From: Clostridia bacterium
Lineage (GTDB): Bacteria > Bacillota > Clostridia > Oscillospirales > QAKW01
Reading direction: 5' to 3'
DNA: 60,489 bases
Assembly: GCA_017560905.1 (NCBI GenBank)
Contig: JAFZEA010000008.1
Location: 1 to 60,489 of the forward strand
Shown here: one piece after another, positions 8,334 through 15,265 of the stretch
Layout: each line of letters starts with the position of its first letter
Position numbering within the stretch: the first letter of the stretch is position 1
Translations under genes and position numbers: made by a program
Notes under the pieces: model-generated
What the model saw: the letters and a program-made list of their open reading frames with translations, nothing else
Told to the model about the DNA's origin: nothing
The model's database searches: none

Positions 8334-8636
8334 TTGCCCGAGGGCAAACATAAAAAAGAAAAGCGACCGTAAATATTCGTGCAAAGCGAAAGCGTCCCCC
8401 AAGAGGCACACTCCGTAAGGAAGTGTGCCTCAGTTTTATTCGCCAAAGGCGAGTTGTATTGCTTCGCAGTGATATTCGGCTACCGCCGAGTGTTATTCGC
8501 TTCGCGAGTTTAGGGGCGAATAAAATATCACTAAAACCGTCAGGTTTTAATATCACTTTCCTTTTAAAAATATCTCGCCATAGGCGAGGATTTTCAAAAG
8601 AAAATATCACTGTGAGACCTGTCTCACAATATCACT
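8334..8636. repeat. Hairpin array with AATATCACT joints
   Basis: Noncoding string of about ten short hairpins. They include TTGCCC/GGGCAA (8334-8347), a 10-bp stem 8403-8412/8422-8431, CGCC-aaa-GGCG (8441-8451), TCGGC/GCCGA (8476-8489), AAAACC-gtca-GGTTTT (8533-8548), CGCC-ata-GGCG (8577-8586), ATTTTC/GAAAAT (8590-8605) and TGTGAGA-cctg-TCTCACA (8611-8628). The word AATATCACT occurs exactly at 8524, 8549, 8603 and 8628, and its reverse complement AGTGATATT at 8468. The left joints are thus complementary to the right ones. No gene is visible. Function is unknown. Confidence 0.8.
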
Positions 8637-8687
8637 TATTATTTTTTTCTTTGAGATAGGTAAAATTTTAAGGTATGTAACCCACTA

Positions 8688-8893
8688 TGACACTTTCAAA
8701 CAGAAAGTGTCAATTTTTATATAAAAAGAAAATTGGGAGAACACTTCTTTACGAAGTGTCCCCCAAAAAGTAACCATTTATTTTCGGTCAGGGATAGCCT
8801 TTTTTAAAACCATGCCACTTTCAAAAAACAGAAAGTGGCATTTTTTCTTTATAAAAGAGAACGGAGACTGCTTCTTTACGAAGCGTCTCCGTT
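8688..8893. terminator. Tandem two-hairpin terminator modules
   Basis: Two similar modules follow each other. Module 1 has TGACACTTTC/GAAAGTGTCA (8688-8712) then ACACTTC-tttac-GAAGTGT (8741-8759). Module 2 has TGCCACTTTC/GAAAGTGGCA (8813-8840, followed by TTTTTTCTTT) then AACGGAGAC...GTCTCCGTT with GCTTC-tttac-GAAGC inside (8860-8893). The last hairpin, read on the minus strand, is followed by CTCTTTTAT and should terminate ldh. The first hairpins, read on the plus strand, have T-runs and could terminate yebC. Stem changes between the modules (GACAC to GCCAC) are compensated on both arms. Confidence 0.75.
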
Positions 8894-8920
8894 CATATGT
8901 AAAAACAAAATACAAAAGCC

Positions 8921-9865
8921 TTAAATTTTGAGGCTCTTTATAACTTCTTTGAGAGTGTTGGCGCTCTTTTGCAAGGAGATAATTTCTTCATCATTTAAGG
9001 GCGTCAACACCTTGGCAACGGCACCCTCCTTGCCGATCACGTTAAGAGTAGACAGGCACACGTCGTTGATGCCGTACTCGCCGTGCAGCATAGTGGAAAC
9101 CGTCATAGTGGTGTCAATACCGTCCAGAATACATTTGCAGATATGACAAACCGAAGAGCTGACCGCATAATAAGTAGCACCCTTGCGCTCGATCACACTG
9201 GCACCACTGCGGCGGACATATTCCTCGATCTCCGCAAAATTTATTTCGGGATAACTGCGGATCGCTCCGCCCAAAGACTCTCTGTACTGACCGATGGGTA
9301 TATTGGAAATATTGGCCAGCGACCACGGGATAAACGAAGAATCCCCGTGCTCACCCATAACGTAGGCGTGCACATTTTTTTGATTGATATTGTAATATTG
9401 GCTCAGACGAGTGCGCAGTCTGGCGGTATCCAAAATGGTACCGGAACCGATGATCTGATGTTCGGGAAGCCCGGAGTGCTTATAGAAGGTGTAGGTCAGT
9501 ATATCCACGGGATTGCTGACGATGACATAAACCGCCGTGGGGGCGTACTGCAAGATTTTAGGGATGATTTCCCTGGTAATATCGACGTTGGTCTGCGCCA
9601 GATCCAGACGGCTCTGACCGGGCTTACGTGCCATACCGGAGCAGATAACGACAATCTGCGAACCCGTGGCATCCTGATAGCTGCCCGCATTTACTGTGGT
9701 CGATGTACTGAAAGGTGTACCTTGCTCTATGTCCATAGCCTCGCCCTTGGCGCGCTCGGCATTGACATCAATCATAACGAGTTCAGTGGCCAGTCCCGTA
9801 ACAGACATAGTATAAGCGATCGTAGATCCGACGGACCCTGTGCCGATAATGGTGATCTTGGGCAT
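8921..9865 (-). CDS. ldh: L-lactate dehydrogenase
   Basis: 314 residues. It reduces pyruvate to L-lactate with NADH, the last step of lactate fermentation. The NAD-binding GTGSVGS is at the N-terminus. GMARKPGQSRLDL has the glutamine that selects pyruvate; malate dehydrogenases have arginine there. NPVDILTY carries the catalytic-site aspartate-containing loop, and GEHGDSSF the proton-donor histidine. I chose the ATG at 9865 (MPKITIIGTG), which has GAGAGGA upstream. An in-frame start at 9916 would lie close to the promoter. Transcribed alone from the promoter at 9901-9929. Confidence 0.95.
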   Translation of the reverse strand: MPKITIIGTGSVGSTIAYTMSVTGLATELVMIDVNAERAKGEAMDIEQGTPFSTSTTVNAGSYQDATGSQIVVICSGMARKPGQSRLDLAQTNVDITREIIPKILQYAPTAVYVIVSNPVDILTYTFYKHSGLPEHQIIGSGTILDTARLRTRLSQYYNINQKNVHAYVMGEHGDSSFIPWSLANISNIPIGQYRESLGGAIRSYPEINFAEIEEYVRRSGASVIERKGATYYAVSSSVCHICKCILDGIDTTMTVSTMLHGEYGINDVCLSTLNVIGKEGAVAKVLTPLNDEEIISLQKSANTLKEVIKSLKI

Positions 9866-9900
9866 AGTCTTTTTCCTCTCTTTATCAACATTTCTCAACA

Positions 9901-9929
9901 ATTTTACCACAAGCACAACATTGTTGCAA
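9901..9929 (-). promoter_or_regulatory. ldh promoter
   Basis: On the minus strand TTGCAA (9924-9929) and TAAAAT (9901-9906) have a 17-base spacer. The predicted start site lies about 30 bases before the ATG. No catabolite-response element could be recognised with confidence. Confidence 0.75.
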
Positions 9930-10017
9930 TACTTTTTTCAAAAACTGCATTCGTTCACCAAAAATATCTTTTGTGTTTTATACAGAACGCCATTTACTGA
10001 GGACAACGCCGCTATTA

Positions 10018-11382
10018 TTATCTGTCTTTCAGCGGCACGTAGGGATAACGTGCATTGACATTTTCATAGGCGGGACGAATGATCTTGCCGCCGCCGATGA
10101 GTTCCTCCAGTCTGTGCGCACTCCAGCCGGCAATTCTGCTGATGGCAAACAAAGGCGTATACAACTCGCTGGGCAGATCCAGCATTGAATATACAAAACC
10201 GCTGTAAAAATCTACGTTGGCACTGACGCCTTTATAGATTTTACGCTTTTTGGCGATGACGTCAGGCGCCAGACGGGCAACACCGGTGTACAACGCAAAC
10301 TCTTTTTCTCTGCCCTTTTCTCTGGACAGCGCTTCCACGTATTCTCTGAGAATGTCGCTTCGGGGATCGCTCAAGGAATAAACCGCGTGTCCCATACCGT
10401 AGATCAGACCGCTTTTGTCAAAGGCTTCCTTGTTCACGATCTTTTCAAGATAAGCTGCAACCTCTTGCTCATCCTCCCAATCCTTCACATTGGCACGGAT
10501 ATCGTCGAACATCTGCACGACCTTGATATTGGCGCCGCCGTGACGGGGACCCTTAAGAGAACACAAAGAAGCCGCCATACTGGAATAAGTATCGGTACCC
10601 GACGAGGTGACAACGTGGGTGGTAAAGGTAGAGTTATTACCACCGCCGTGCTCGGCATGGAGCACCAGCGCCACATCCAGCAGCTTGGCCTCAAGTTCGG
10701 TATACTGACCGTCGGGACGGAGCAGATACAGAATGTTCTCCGCTGTGGAACGAGCGGGGTCAGGGTTACGGATATACAAATTGCCGCCGGCGATATAGTG
10801 AATGTAGGCGTGATAGGAATACAGCGCAATCATCGGCAACGTGGCAATCAACTGCAAGCACTGGCGCAGTACGTTGGGAATGGAAATGTCCAAGGGGTTG
10901 GTGTCATATCCATAGAGCGTCAGCACACTGCGGGCCAGCGTGTTCATCAGATCGGGTGTGGGCGCTTTGAGAATAACATCACGGACAAAATTGGTAGGCA
11001 GGGTGCGGTAGGATGCCTGCATTTCTTTAAATTCTGCCAGCTCCTTGCTATTAGGCAATTTTCCAAACAACAGCAAATACACCGTTTCCTCAAAGCCAAA
11101 ACGATTTTCTTCCGAAAAGCCGTGTACCAGATCACGAATGGGAATACCCCGATAATACAACTCGCCCTGACAGGGAATCAGCTTATCGTCAACTTTTTTA
11201 TAAGCGTTGATCTCAGAAATTTCCGTCAGGCCCGTCAGAACACCGCGGCCATCCAGATCGCGCAGACCGCGCTTGACCTGCAGAGAGGTATACAAAGAAG
11301 GGTCTATACCGAAATTCTCTATACATTTTTGCGCATAGACCTCAATACATTCAGTAATGTCGGAATAGTGCTTATTGGTCAT
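10018..11382 (-). CDS. Citrate synthase
   Basis: 454 residues. It condenses acetyl-CoA (possibly propionyl-CoA) with oxaloacetate. The three catalytic residues lie in LHAEHGGGNNSTF (first histidine), GMGHAVYSLSDPR (second histidine and substrate arginine region) and ANVDFYSG (aspartate). The length, and an N-terminal extension of about 50 residues before the core, match the longer citrate synthases common in Clostridia. It stands alone, without aconitase or isocitrate dehydrogenase nearby, and probably feeds glutamate synthesis. Start ATG with GAGG upstream, and its own promoter at 11417-11445. Methylcitrate synthase activity cannot be excluded. Confidence 0.92.
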   Translation of the reverse strand: MTNKHYSDITECIEVYAQKCIENFGIDPSLYTSLQVKRGLRDLDGRGVLTGLTEISEINAYKKVDDKLIPCQGELYYRGIPIRDLVHGFSEENRFGFEETVYLLLFGKLPNSKELAEFKEMQASYRTLPTNFVRDVILKAPTPDLMNTLARSVLTLYGYDTNPLDISIPNVLRQCLQLIATLPMIALYSYHAYIHYIAGGNLYIRNPDPARSTAENILYLLRPDGQYTELEAKLLDVALVLHAEHGGGNNSTFTTHVVTSSGTDTYSSMAASLCSLKGPRHGGANIKVVQMFDDIRANVKDWEDEQEVAAYLEKIVNKEAFDKSGLIYGMGHAVYSLSDPRSDILREYVEALSREKGREKEFALYTGVARLAPDVIAKKRKIYKGVSANVDFYSGFVYSMLDLPSELYTPLFAISRIAGWSAHRLEELIGGGKIIRPAYENVNARYPYVPLKDR

Positions 11383-11416
11383 CGATTTTCCTCACTTTTT
11401 GATATTATAATAGAGT

Positions 11417-11445
11417 ATTTTACCACAATTTACGTATTATGGCAA
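11417..11445 (-). promoter_or_regulatory. Citrate synthase promoter
   Basis: Minus-strand TTGCCA (11440-11445) and TAAAAT (11417-11422) with a 17-base spacer. The -35 box overlaps the stop region of the upstream redoxin-like gene. Confidence 0.75.
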
Positions 11446-11976
11446 GACCTCTTTATGGGACTCAATGTATCCGAAATATTTTGCGGCGGCAGAGGGAGTG
11501 AGATTGCTGAGGCTTACGCCTCTGACCGAACCATCGGTAGCAATAAAATACGTGATGGGACAAGTGGTCACATTATAAAGTGCGGCTATTTCGCCCTTTT
11601 TGTCGGGAATGATAATATCCGCTGTCAGCCCCGCCTCGTCAAGATAATCGGTAATGTCCTTCCCACTGTCACCGATGGCTACCAAAACAGTAGTCACCGC
11701 CTTGCCCTCGGCGGCGACCGCAAGATTGGTGAGCAACGCTTTGCCGTCCCCCTGGGTGCGGTCAAAAAAGATCAGTGCCACACCTTTTTCACCGTAAAGC
11801 TTACTGAGGGTCTGCGCCTGTCCTGCGGCGTCTTCGGCGGTAAAGTCAACACTGTCGCCCAGATTTTTGTCACCGCCCATCAAACCGGCCACTGCAAAAA
11901 ACAAAGCGATGATCAAGATGACCGCACCGCAGATGAGCAAAAACGGTTTTAAAAAACCGGTAGAATTTCCTTTCAT
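11437..11976 (-). CDS. Membrane-anchored redoxin-like protein lacking the CxxC pair
   Basis: 179 residues. It has one N-terminal transmembrane anchor (about residues 9-30) and then a thioredoxin/TlpA-like fold: the strand VALIFFDRTQGDGKALL, then YNVTTCPITYFIATDGSVRG, which corresponds to the cis-proline loop and following strand. In active family members the first strand is followed by WCxxC. Here that position reads RTQGD, so both redox cysteines are missing. One cysteine sits just before the cis-proline. It is therefore probably not a standard thiol-disulfide oxidoreductase and may be a scaffold or pseudo-enzyme. RBS AAGGAGGA. It is followed by the citrate synthase promoter. Confidence 0.7.
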   Translation of the reverse strand: MKGNSTGFLKPFLLICGAVILIIALFFAVAGLMGGDKNLGDSVDFTAEDAAGQAQTLSKLYGEKGVALIFFDRTQGDGKALLTNLAVAAEGKAVTTVLVAIGDSGKDITDYLDEAGLTADIIIPDKKGEIAALYNVTTCPITYFIATDGSVRGVSLSNLTPSAAAKYFGYIESHKEVLP

Positions 11977-11988
11977 ATCTTTTCCTCC

Positions 11989-12240
11989 TTATGACTTATC
12001 CGCACCGGGCAATACGGAAAAACACTTACGGTACACTTTTGAAAAATAGGCGGGTGATGCAAAACCGCATTTTTCTGCAGTCTCCGCCACCGAGTGTCCT
12101 TTACGAAGCATACGGCGTGCCTTTTCACAGCGCACCGATTGCCAATAATGAGATGCGGTATTCCCGGTCACGATTTTAAAAATATGGCAAAGATGGTAGC
12201 GACTGATGCCCACCGCCGCAGCCAGTGACTGCGTGATTTT
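11989..12240 (-). pseudogene. Orphan AraC-type DNA-binding domain in frame after aroK
   Basis: Directly after the aroK stop codon, and in the same reading frame, the sequence encodes TQSLAAAVGISRYHLCHIFK, VTGNTASHYWQSVRCEKARRML and VAETAEKCGFASPAYFSKVYR. These are the two helix-turn-helix units of an AraC-family domain, complete except for the first ~12 residues. The only plausible start inside it is a GTG at 12213 without a ribosome-binding site. It may be the tail of a regulator whose front was lost when it became joined to aroK, or it may be made by readthrough of the aroK TAA. An independent tiny regulator is less likely. Confidence 0.65.
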
Positions 12241-12735
12241 TTACTTGGAAATGATTTTAAGTATTTTTTTGAGAAGCTCGTCTTTTGACAGGCCCGAAGC
12301 GTTGACGGTAATGTGGGCATATTTCTCGTAAAGTGCCTTGCGCTCCAGATAGATCTTGGAAAAATGCATGTGCGACAATCCGGCGATTCCGCGGGATTTG
12401 AGATTTTCAATGCGCCCGTAGACCTCTTCCAAGGGAAGCTCCAGATAGATCACGGTGGCGTTACGGCAAATGTGCTCCATGCCGGCCGCGCTGTATACCG
12501 CACTGCCGCCGGTGGAGATCACTGTTTCATCCACGTCCACCGAAAGCAAAGCCTGTTCCTCTATGTTATAAAAGCTTTCAAGACCGTCCTCATCCAGAAT
12601 CTTTTGGATCATCTTTTTTTCTCTGCGCTGCAAAAGAATATCCGTATCCAGAAAATCAAAACAGATCTCCTTTGCCAGCATAACACCCACCGTGCTTTTT
12701 CCGCTGGTCGGCATTCCGATCAATACATAATTCAT
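12241..12735 (-). CDS. aroK: Shikimate kinase
   Basis: 164 residues, the normal length. It phosphorylates shikimate at the 3-hydroxyl in aromatic amino acid synthesis. The P-loop is GMPTSGKSTVG near the N-terminus, FLDTDILL has the substrate/magnesium aspartates, and STGGSAVY is the shikimate-binding glycine motif. The protein starts at an ATG with GGGAGG upstream, overlapping the SLOG gene by 4 bases (ATGA). The stop is followed in frame by an AraC-type domain (11989-12240), an unusual arrangement. No other shikimate-pathway gene is in the window. Confidence 0.9.
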   Translation of the reverse strand: MNYVLIGMPTSGKSTVGVMLAKEICFDFLDTDILLQRREKKMIQKILDEDGLESFYNIEEQALLSVDVDETVISTGGSAVYSAAGMEHICRNATVIYLELPLEEVYGRIENLKSRGIAGLSHMHFSKIYLERKALYEKYAHITVNASGLSKDELLKKILKIISK

Positions 12736-13205
12736 ACTGTTTTTCCTCCCACGTTTATAATTTTAAGACCTTTTTTGCCCGCATAATCCACGGTCATCTG
12801 AGTACCGCCGCCCGGATGGCACTGAAAGCACACACAGTATTCACTGCCATCTACCAATGCGCGGTTGCGAACAAACATACAGCCCCGATAATAGTGCTCT
12901 GCCAAAACGTTGACCTCATCGGCCGCTTGCTTGATGGACTGATATCGCCTACGATCTGCCGCGCCCCAACTTTTGTCCTGGTCGGCGCAAGGCAACATCA
13001 GCACCAGACGGATGTGTGGATATTTTTCCCGCTGCTCCAGCACGGCCAGTGCCGCCACGGTGTCAAAACCAAGCGCACCGCCGGCGCGAAACTCGGTAAC
13101 CCCTTGTGAAATCAGATGTGTAATCGTTTGCTCCAGCCGATCTCTCAGTCCGTCGGCCGCCTCTTGCGGCAACTCACGATGCCCCGTAAAACAACACACA
13201 CTCAT
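12732..13205 (-). CDS. SLOG family protein (DUF1273/YpsA-like)
   Basis: 157 residues. It has the Rossmann-like SLOG fold: MSVCCFTGHRELP at the start, EFRAGGALGFDTVAALAVL in the nucleotide-binding region, and NRALVDGSEYCVCF, where YpsA-like proteins have their distinctive second half. SLOG domains bind nucleotides or nucleotide-derived signals. YpsA itself is linked to cell division in Bacillus, but function here is unproven. I chose the ATG at 13205 because GGAGGTGA is well placed and the conserved protein starts there. Overlaps aroK by four bases. Confidence 0.85.
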   Translation of the reverse strand: MSVCCFTGHRELPQEAADGLRDRLEQTITHLISQGVTEFRAGGALGFDTVAALAVLEQREKYPHIRLVLMLPCADQDKSWGAADRRRYQSIKQAADEVNVLAEHYYRGCMFVRNRALVDGSEYCVCFQCHPGGGTQMTVDYAGKKGLKIINVGGKTV

Positions 13206-13278
13206 TTCCCTCACCTCCGTTGTTTTCATTCTAACACAGCCCATCTTATCTTGCAAGACAGAAAATGTTTGATTTTTG

Positions 13279-13307
13279 TTGTAACTGTCTTCTTTTTATG
13301 ATAGAAT
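13279..13307 (+). promoter_or_regulatory. Promoter of the lipoprotein-tadA operon
   Basis: TTGTAA (13279-13284) and TAGAAT (13302-13307) are separated by 17 bases and lie about 36 bases before the lipoprotein start, which has GGAGG. Confidence 0.7.
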
Positions 13308-13342
13308 ACTTATATTGAGATCGATAAGGAGGTCAATCCTAT

Positions 13343-14710
13343 ATGAAACGATTGCTTTGCTGGTTGCTGGTACTGCTTGTGTTGTGTGCTGTCGGCTGTT
13401 CGCCCATTGACGAAACCCCTTCGACCGAAGCACCCGCCGACGACAATCCCCCCGTCACACAGCCGGAAAATCAAAGCCCGAGTGCCAAAACCGAAAATCT
13501 TTTGCTTGATAAAAATGCCATCGCTAATGAAAAACTGTTGCCCCGCGGCGTTACAAAAAATCACGCCTGGATCAACGAGTTAAAAGATAAAACCCTCACC
13601 CTTTACTACTGCACCGAAAACGATTCCTTTAGCTATACAAGCGGCAAAAACAAAATTTACGAAAGCACGTGGCTTCGCAAAATACAGTCCGAATATAATA
13701 TCAACGTACACGCCGTCCGCAAAAGCGAGAACTCCTCACTTGCCGCACAGCGCATAGCCTTTCTCAGCGGTCAACAACTTGACCTGATGTCTTTTACTCC
13801 CGCACAACTGCCCTTTGCGCTCAATATGACAGTCGATGCCACCACACTGCTGGAGGATTACAAGACGACGGATTTTCTCAATCAGACCATACTGACTTAC
13901 GGTAACGGCAAACGCTTCTTTTCTCCCGCAGGTGTGGCACGCAATCTGTGGTACACCAAGCAAGCCGCCACCTCACCGCTTTCCCTGTCAGAAAACGAGT
14001 TGTGGGACCTGACCGCTTTTGGAAACTTTATCACCGAACGCACCAAGATCAAAGATACTACCGTATCGATCTACGGTTACGAAACACACGACTTTACCGA
14101 TTTTCTGTCGGCGCTGGGTACGCCCGTCATCACCTATGACAACGGCTACACCGCCGCCATCGACAGCGCCAAAAGTAACATTCTTTCCCTGCAGACGCTC
14201 AACAGCACTTACCGTTATCACTACAACGGGCAGAGCAGAGAAAATGCCCCCTCTTTGATCGACGGCACACTGGCGATGCGGTACGGTCAGACCCCCTTTA
14301 TCAAAACCGCAGACAAATACCCCGAAATCGAATGGGCTCCCCTGCCCACCGCCGCACGACATACAGGCAAGGGTGTCGTCAGCGCCTGCGCCCCCGTTTT
14401 TGCACTGCCCAAGGATGGCCCGCAAAACAAAGCGGCGCTGTGTCTGGCACTGCTGTGGACCGCACGTATGGCCGATGCCAACCACGATCTGTTGCGCTTT
14501 ACCTACGGACTTAGCTTTAAAAACTGGACCAAATATTATCACGCCACCAATTCGCAGATGCAGATCGTCCATAGTGCAGGTGCCAATTTCACCGCCGCAC
14601 TGCGACGCCTGATGGCGACCGCCACCTTTGAAGAAAGCGAATACCAAACCTTGCGTCAGGATATCCATAATTGCTGCATCAACGCCAATGCGAGACTGAC
14701 CGATGAATGA
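13343..14710 (+). CDS. Solute-binding-protein-like lipoprotein
   Basis: 455 residues. The signal MKRLLCWLLVLLVLCAVGC has the lipobox AVGC, followed by a Pro/Thr-rich linker (residues ~22-50). The body has the periplasmic-binding-protein look of family 1 extracellular solute-binding proteins: TLTLYYCTENDSF, DLMSFTPAQLPFALN, then ALPKDGPQNKAALCLALLWTARM near the C-terminus. No permease or ATPase gene is adjacent, so transport is unproven and it may act as an orphan receptor. It overlaps tadA by 8 bases, an odd but clear coupling. Start ATG with GGAGG about 11 bases upstream. Confidence 0.7.
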   Translation: MKRLLCWLLVLLVLCAVGCSPIDETPSTEAPADDNPPVTQPENQSPSAKTENLLLDKNAIANEKLLPRGVTKNHAWINELKDKTLTLYYCTENDSFSYTSGKNKIYESTWLRKIQSEYNINVHAVRKSENSSLAAQRIAFLSGQQLDLMSFTPAQLPFALNMTVDATTLLEDYKTTDFLNQTILTYGNGKRFFSPAGVARNLWYTKQAATSPLSLSENELWDLTAFGNFITERTKIKDTTVSIYGYETHDFTDFLSALGTPVITYDNGYTAAIDSAKSNILSLQTLNSTYRYHYNGQSRENAPSLIDGTLAMRYGQTPFIKTADKYPEIEWAPLPTAARHTGKGVVSACAPVFALPKDGPQNKAALCLALLWTARMADANHDLLRFTYGLSFKNWTKYYHATNSQMQIVHSAGANFTAALRRLMATATFEESEYQTLRQDIHNCCINANARLTDE

Positions 14711-15164
14711 CAAAGAATATATGATGCTGGCGCTGGAGCAGGCAAAAATCGCCTATAACCTGGGTGAAGTACCCGTAGGCGCCGTCATTGTACAGAACGG
14801 CAAGGTGATAGCCACGGGCTACAATCGCCGCGAAATTGACAAAAATGCGCTCTCTCACGCCGAGCACACCGCCATTGACAACGCCTGCAAAGCCCTGGGC
14901 GGGTGGCGACTCCCCCGCTGTACACTGTACGTGACACTGGAACCCTGCCTTATGTGCAGCGGTGCCATCCTGCACGCTCGCATCGACCGTGTGGTATTCG
15001 GCACACGCGACGAAAAAAGCGGTGCCTTTGGCTCGGTGCTGGACGTGAACACGCTGCCCCTCAATCACAAGTGTGAGGTCACCGAGGGCATCTGCGCCGA
15101 GGAATGTAAAAATATATTACAGCAGTTTTTTTCTGACCTGCGGCAGCGCAAGAAAAAGAAATGA
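14703..15164 (+). CDS. tadA: tRNA-specific adenosine deaminase
   Basis: 153 residues. It converts A34 to inosine in the wobble position of tRNA-Arg(ACG). Zinc-site motifs of the cytidine-deaminase fold are clear: HAEHTAI (histidine ligand and proton-shuttling glutamate) and EPCLMCSGAI (two cysteine ligands). VTLEPCLMC and ARIDRVVFG are typical of TadA. It starts inside the end of the lipoprotein gene and is followed by a strong terminator at 15216-15240. Confidence 0.95.
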   Translation: MNDKEYMMLALEQAKIAYNLGEVPVGAVIVQNGKVIATGYNRREIDKNALSHAEHTAIDNACKALGGWRLPRCTLYVTLEPCLMCSGAILHARIDRVVFGTRDEKSGAFGSVLDVNTLPLNHKCEVTEGICAEECKNILQQFFSDLRQRKKKK

Positions 15165-15215
15165 TCCTATAATATAATTTGGGATCAACTGTGAATTTTC
15201 CTTTTATATGCAAGA

Positions 15216-15240
15216 CCCCCGCCTCTTTACGAGGCGGGGG
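15216..15240. terminator. Convergent terminator, tadA / LtaS-like gene
   Basis: CCCCCGCCTC-tttac-GAGGCGGGGG, a perfect 10-bp GC-rich stem between convergent genes. T-rich sequence follows on the plus strand (TTCTTATTGGTTT). The minus-strand tail is poorer in T. Confidence 0.85.
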
Positions 15241-15265
15241 TTCTTATTGGTTTGTCTGCAATATA

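Noticed and set aside
8334-8636. CRISPR array
   Set aside because: The joints are only 7-9 bases and the intervening segments are palindromes of varying length, without constant spacers or cas genes.
10387-11952. 521-codon plus-strand frame opposite citrate synthase
   Set aside because: Shadow of the minus-strand genes, with no ribosome-binding site or recognisable domain.
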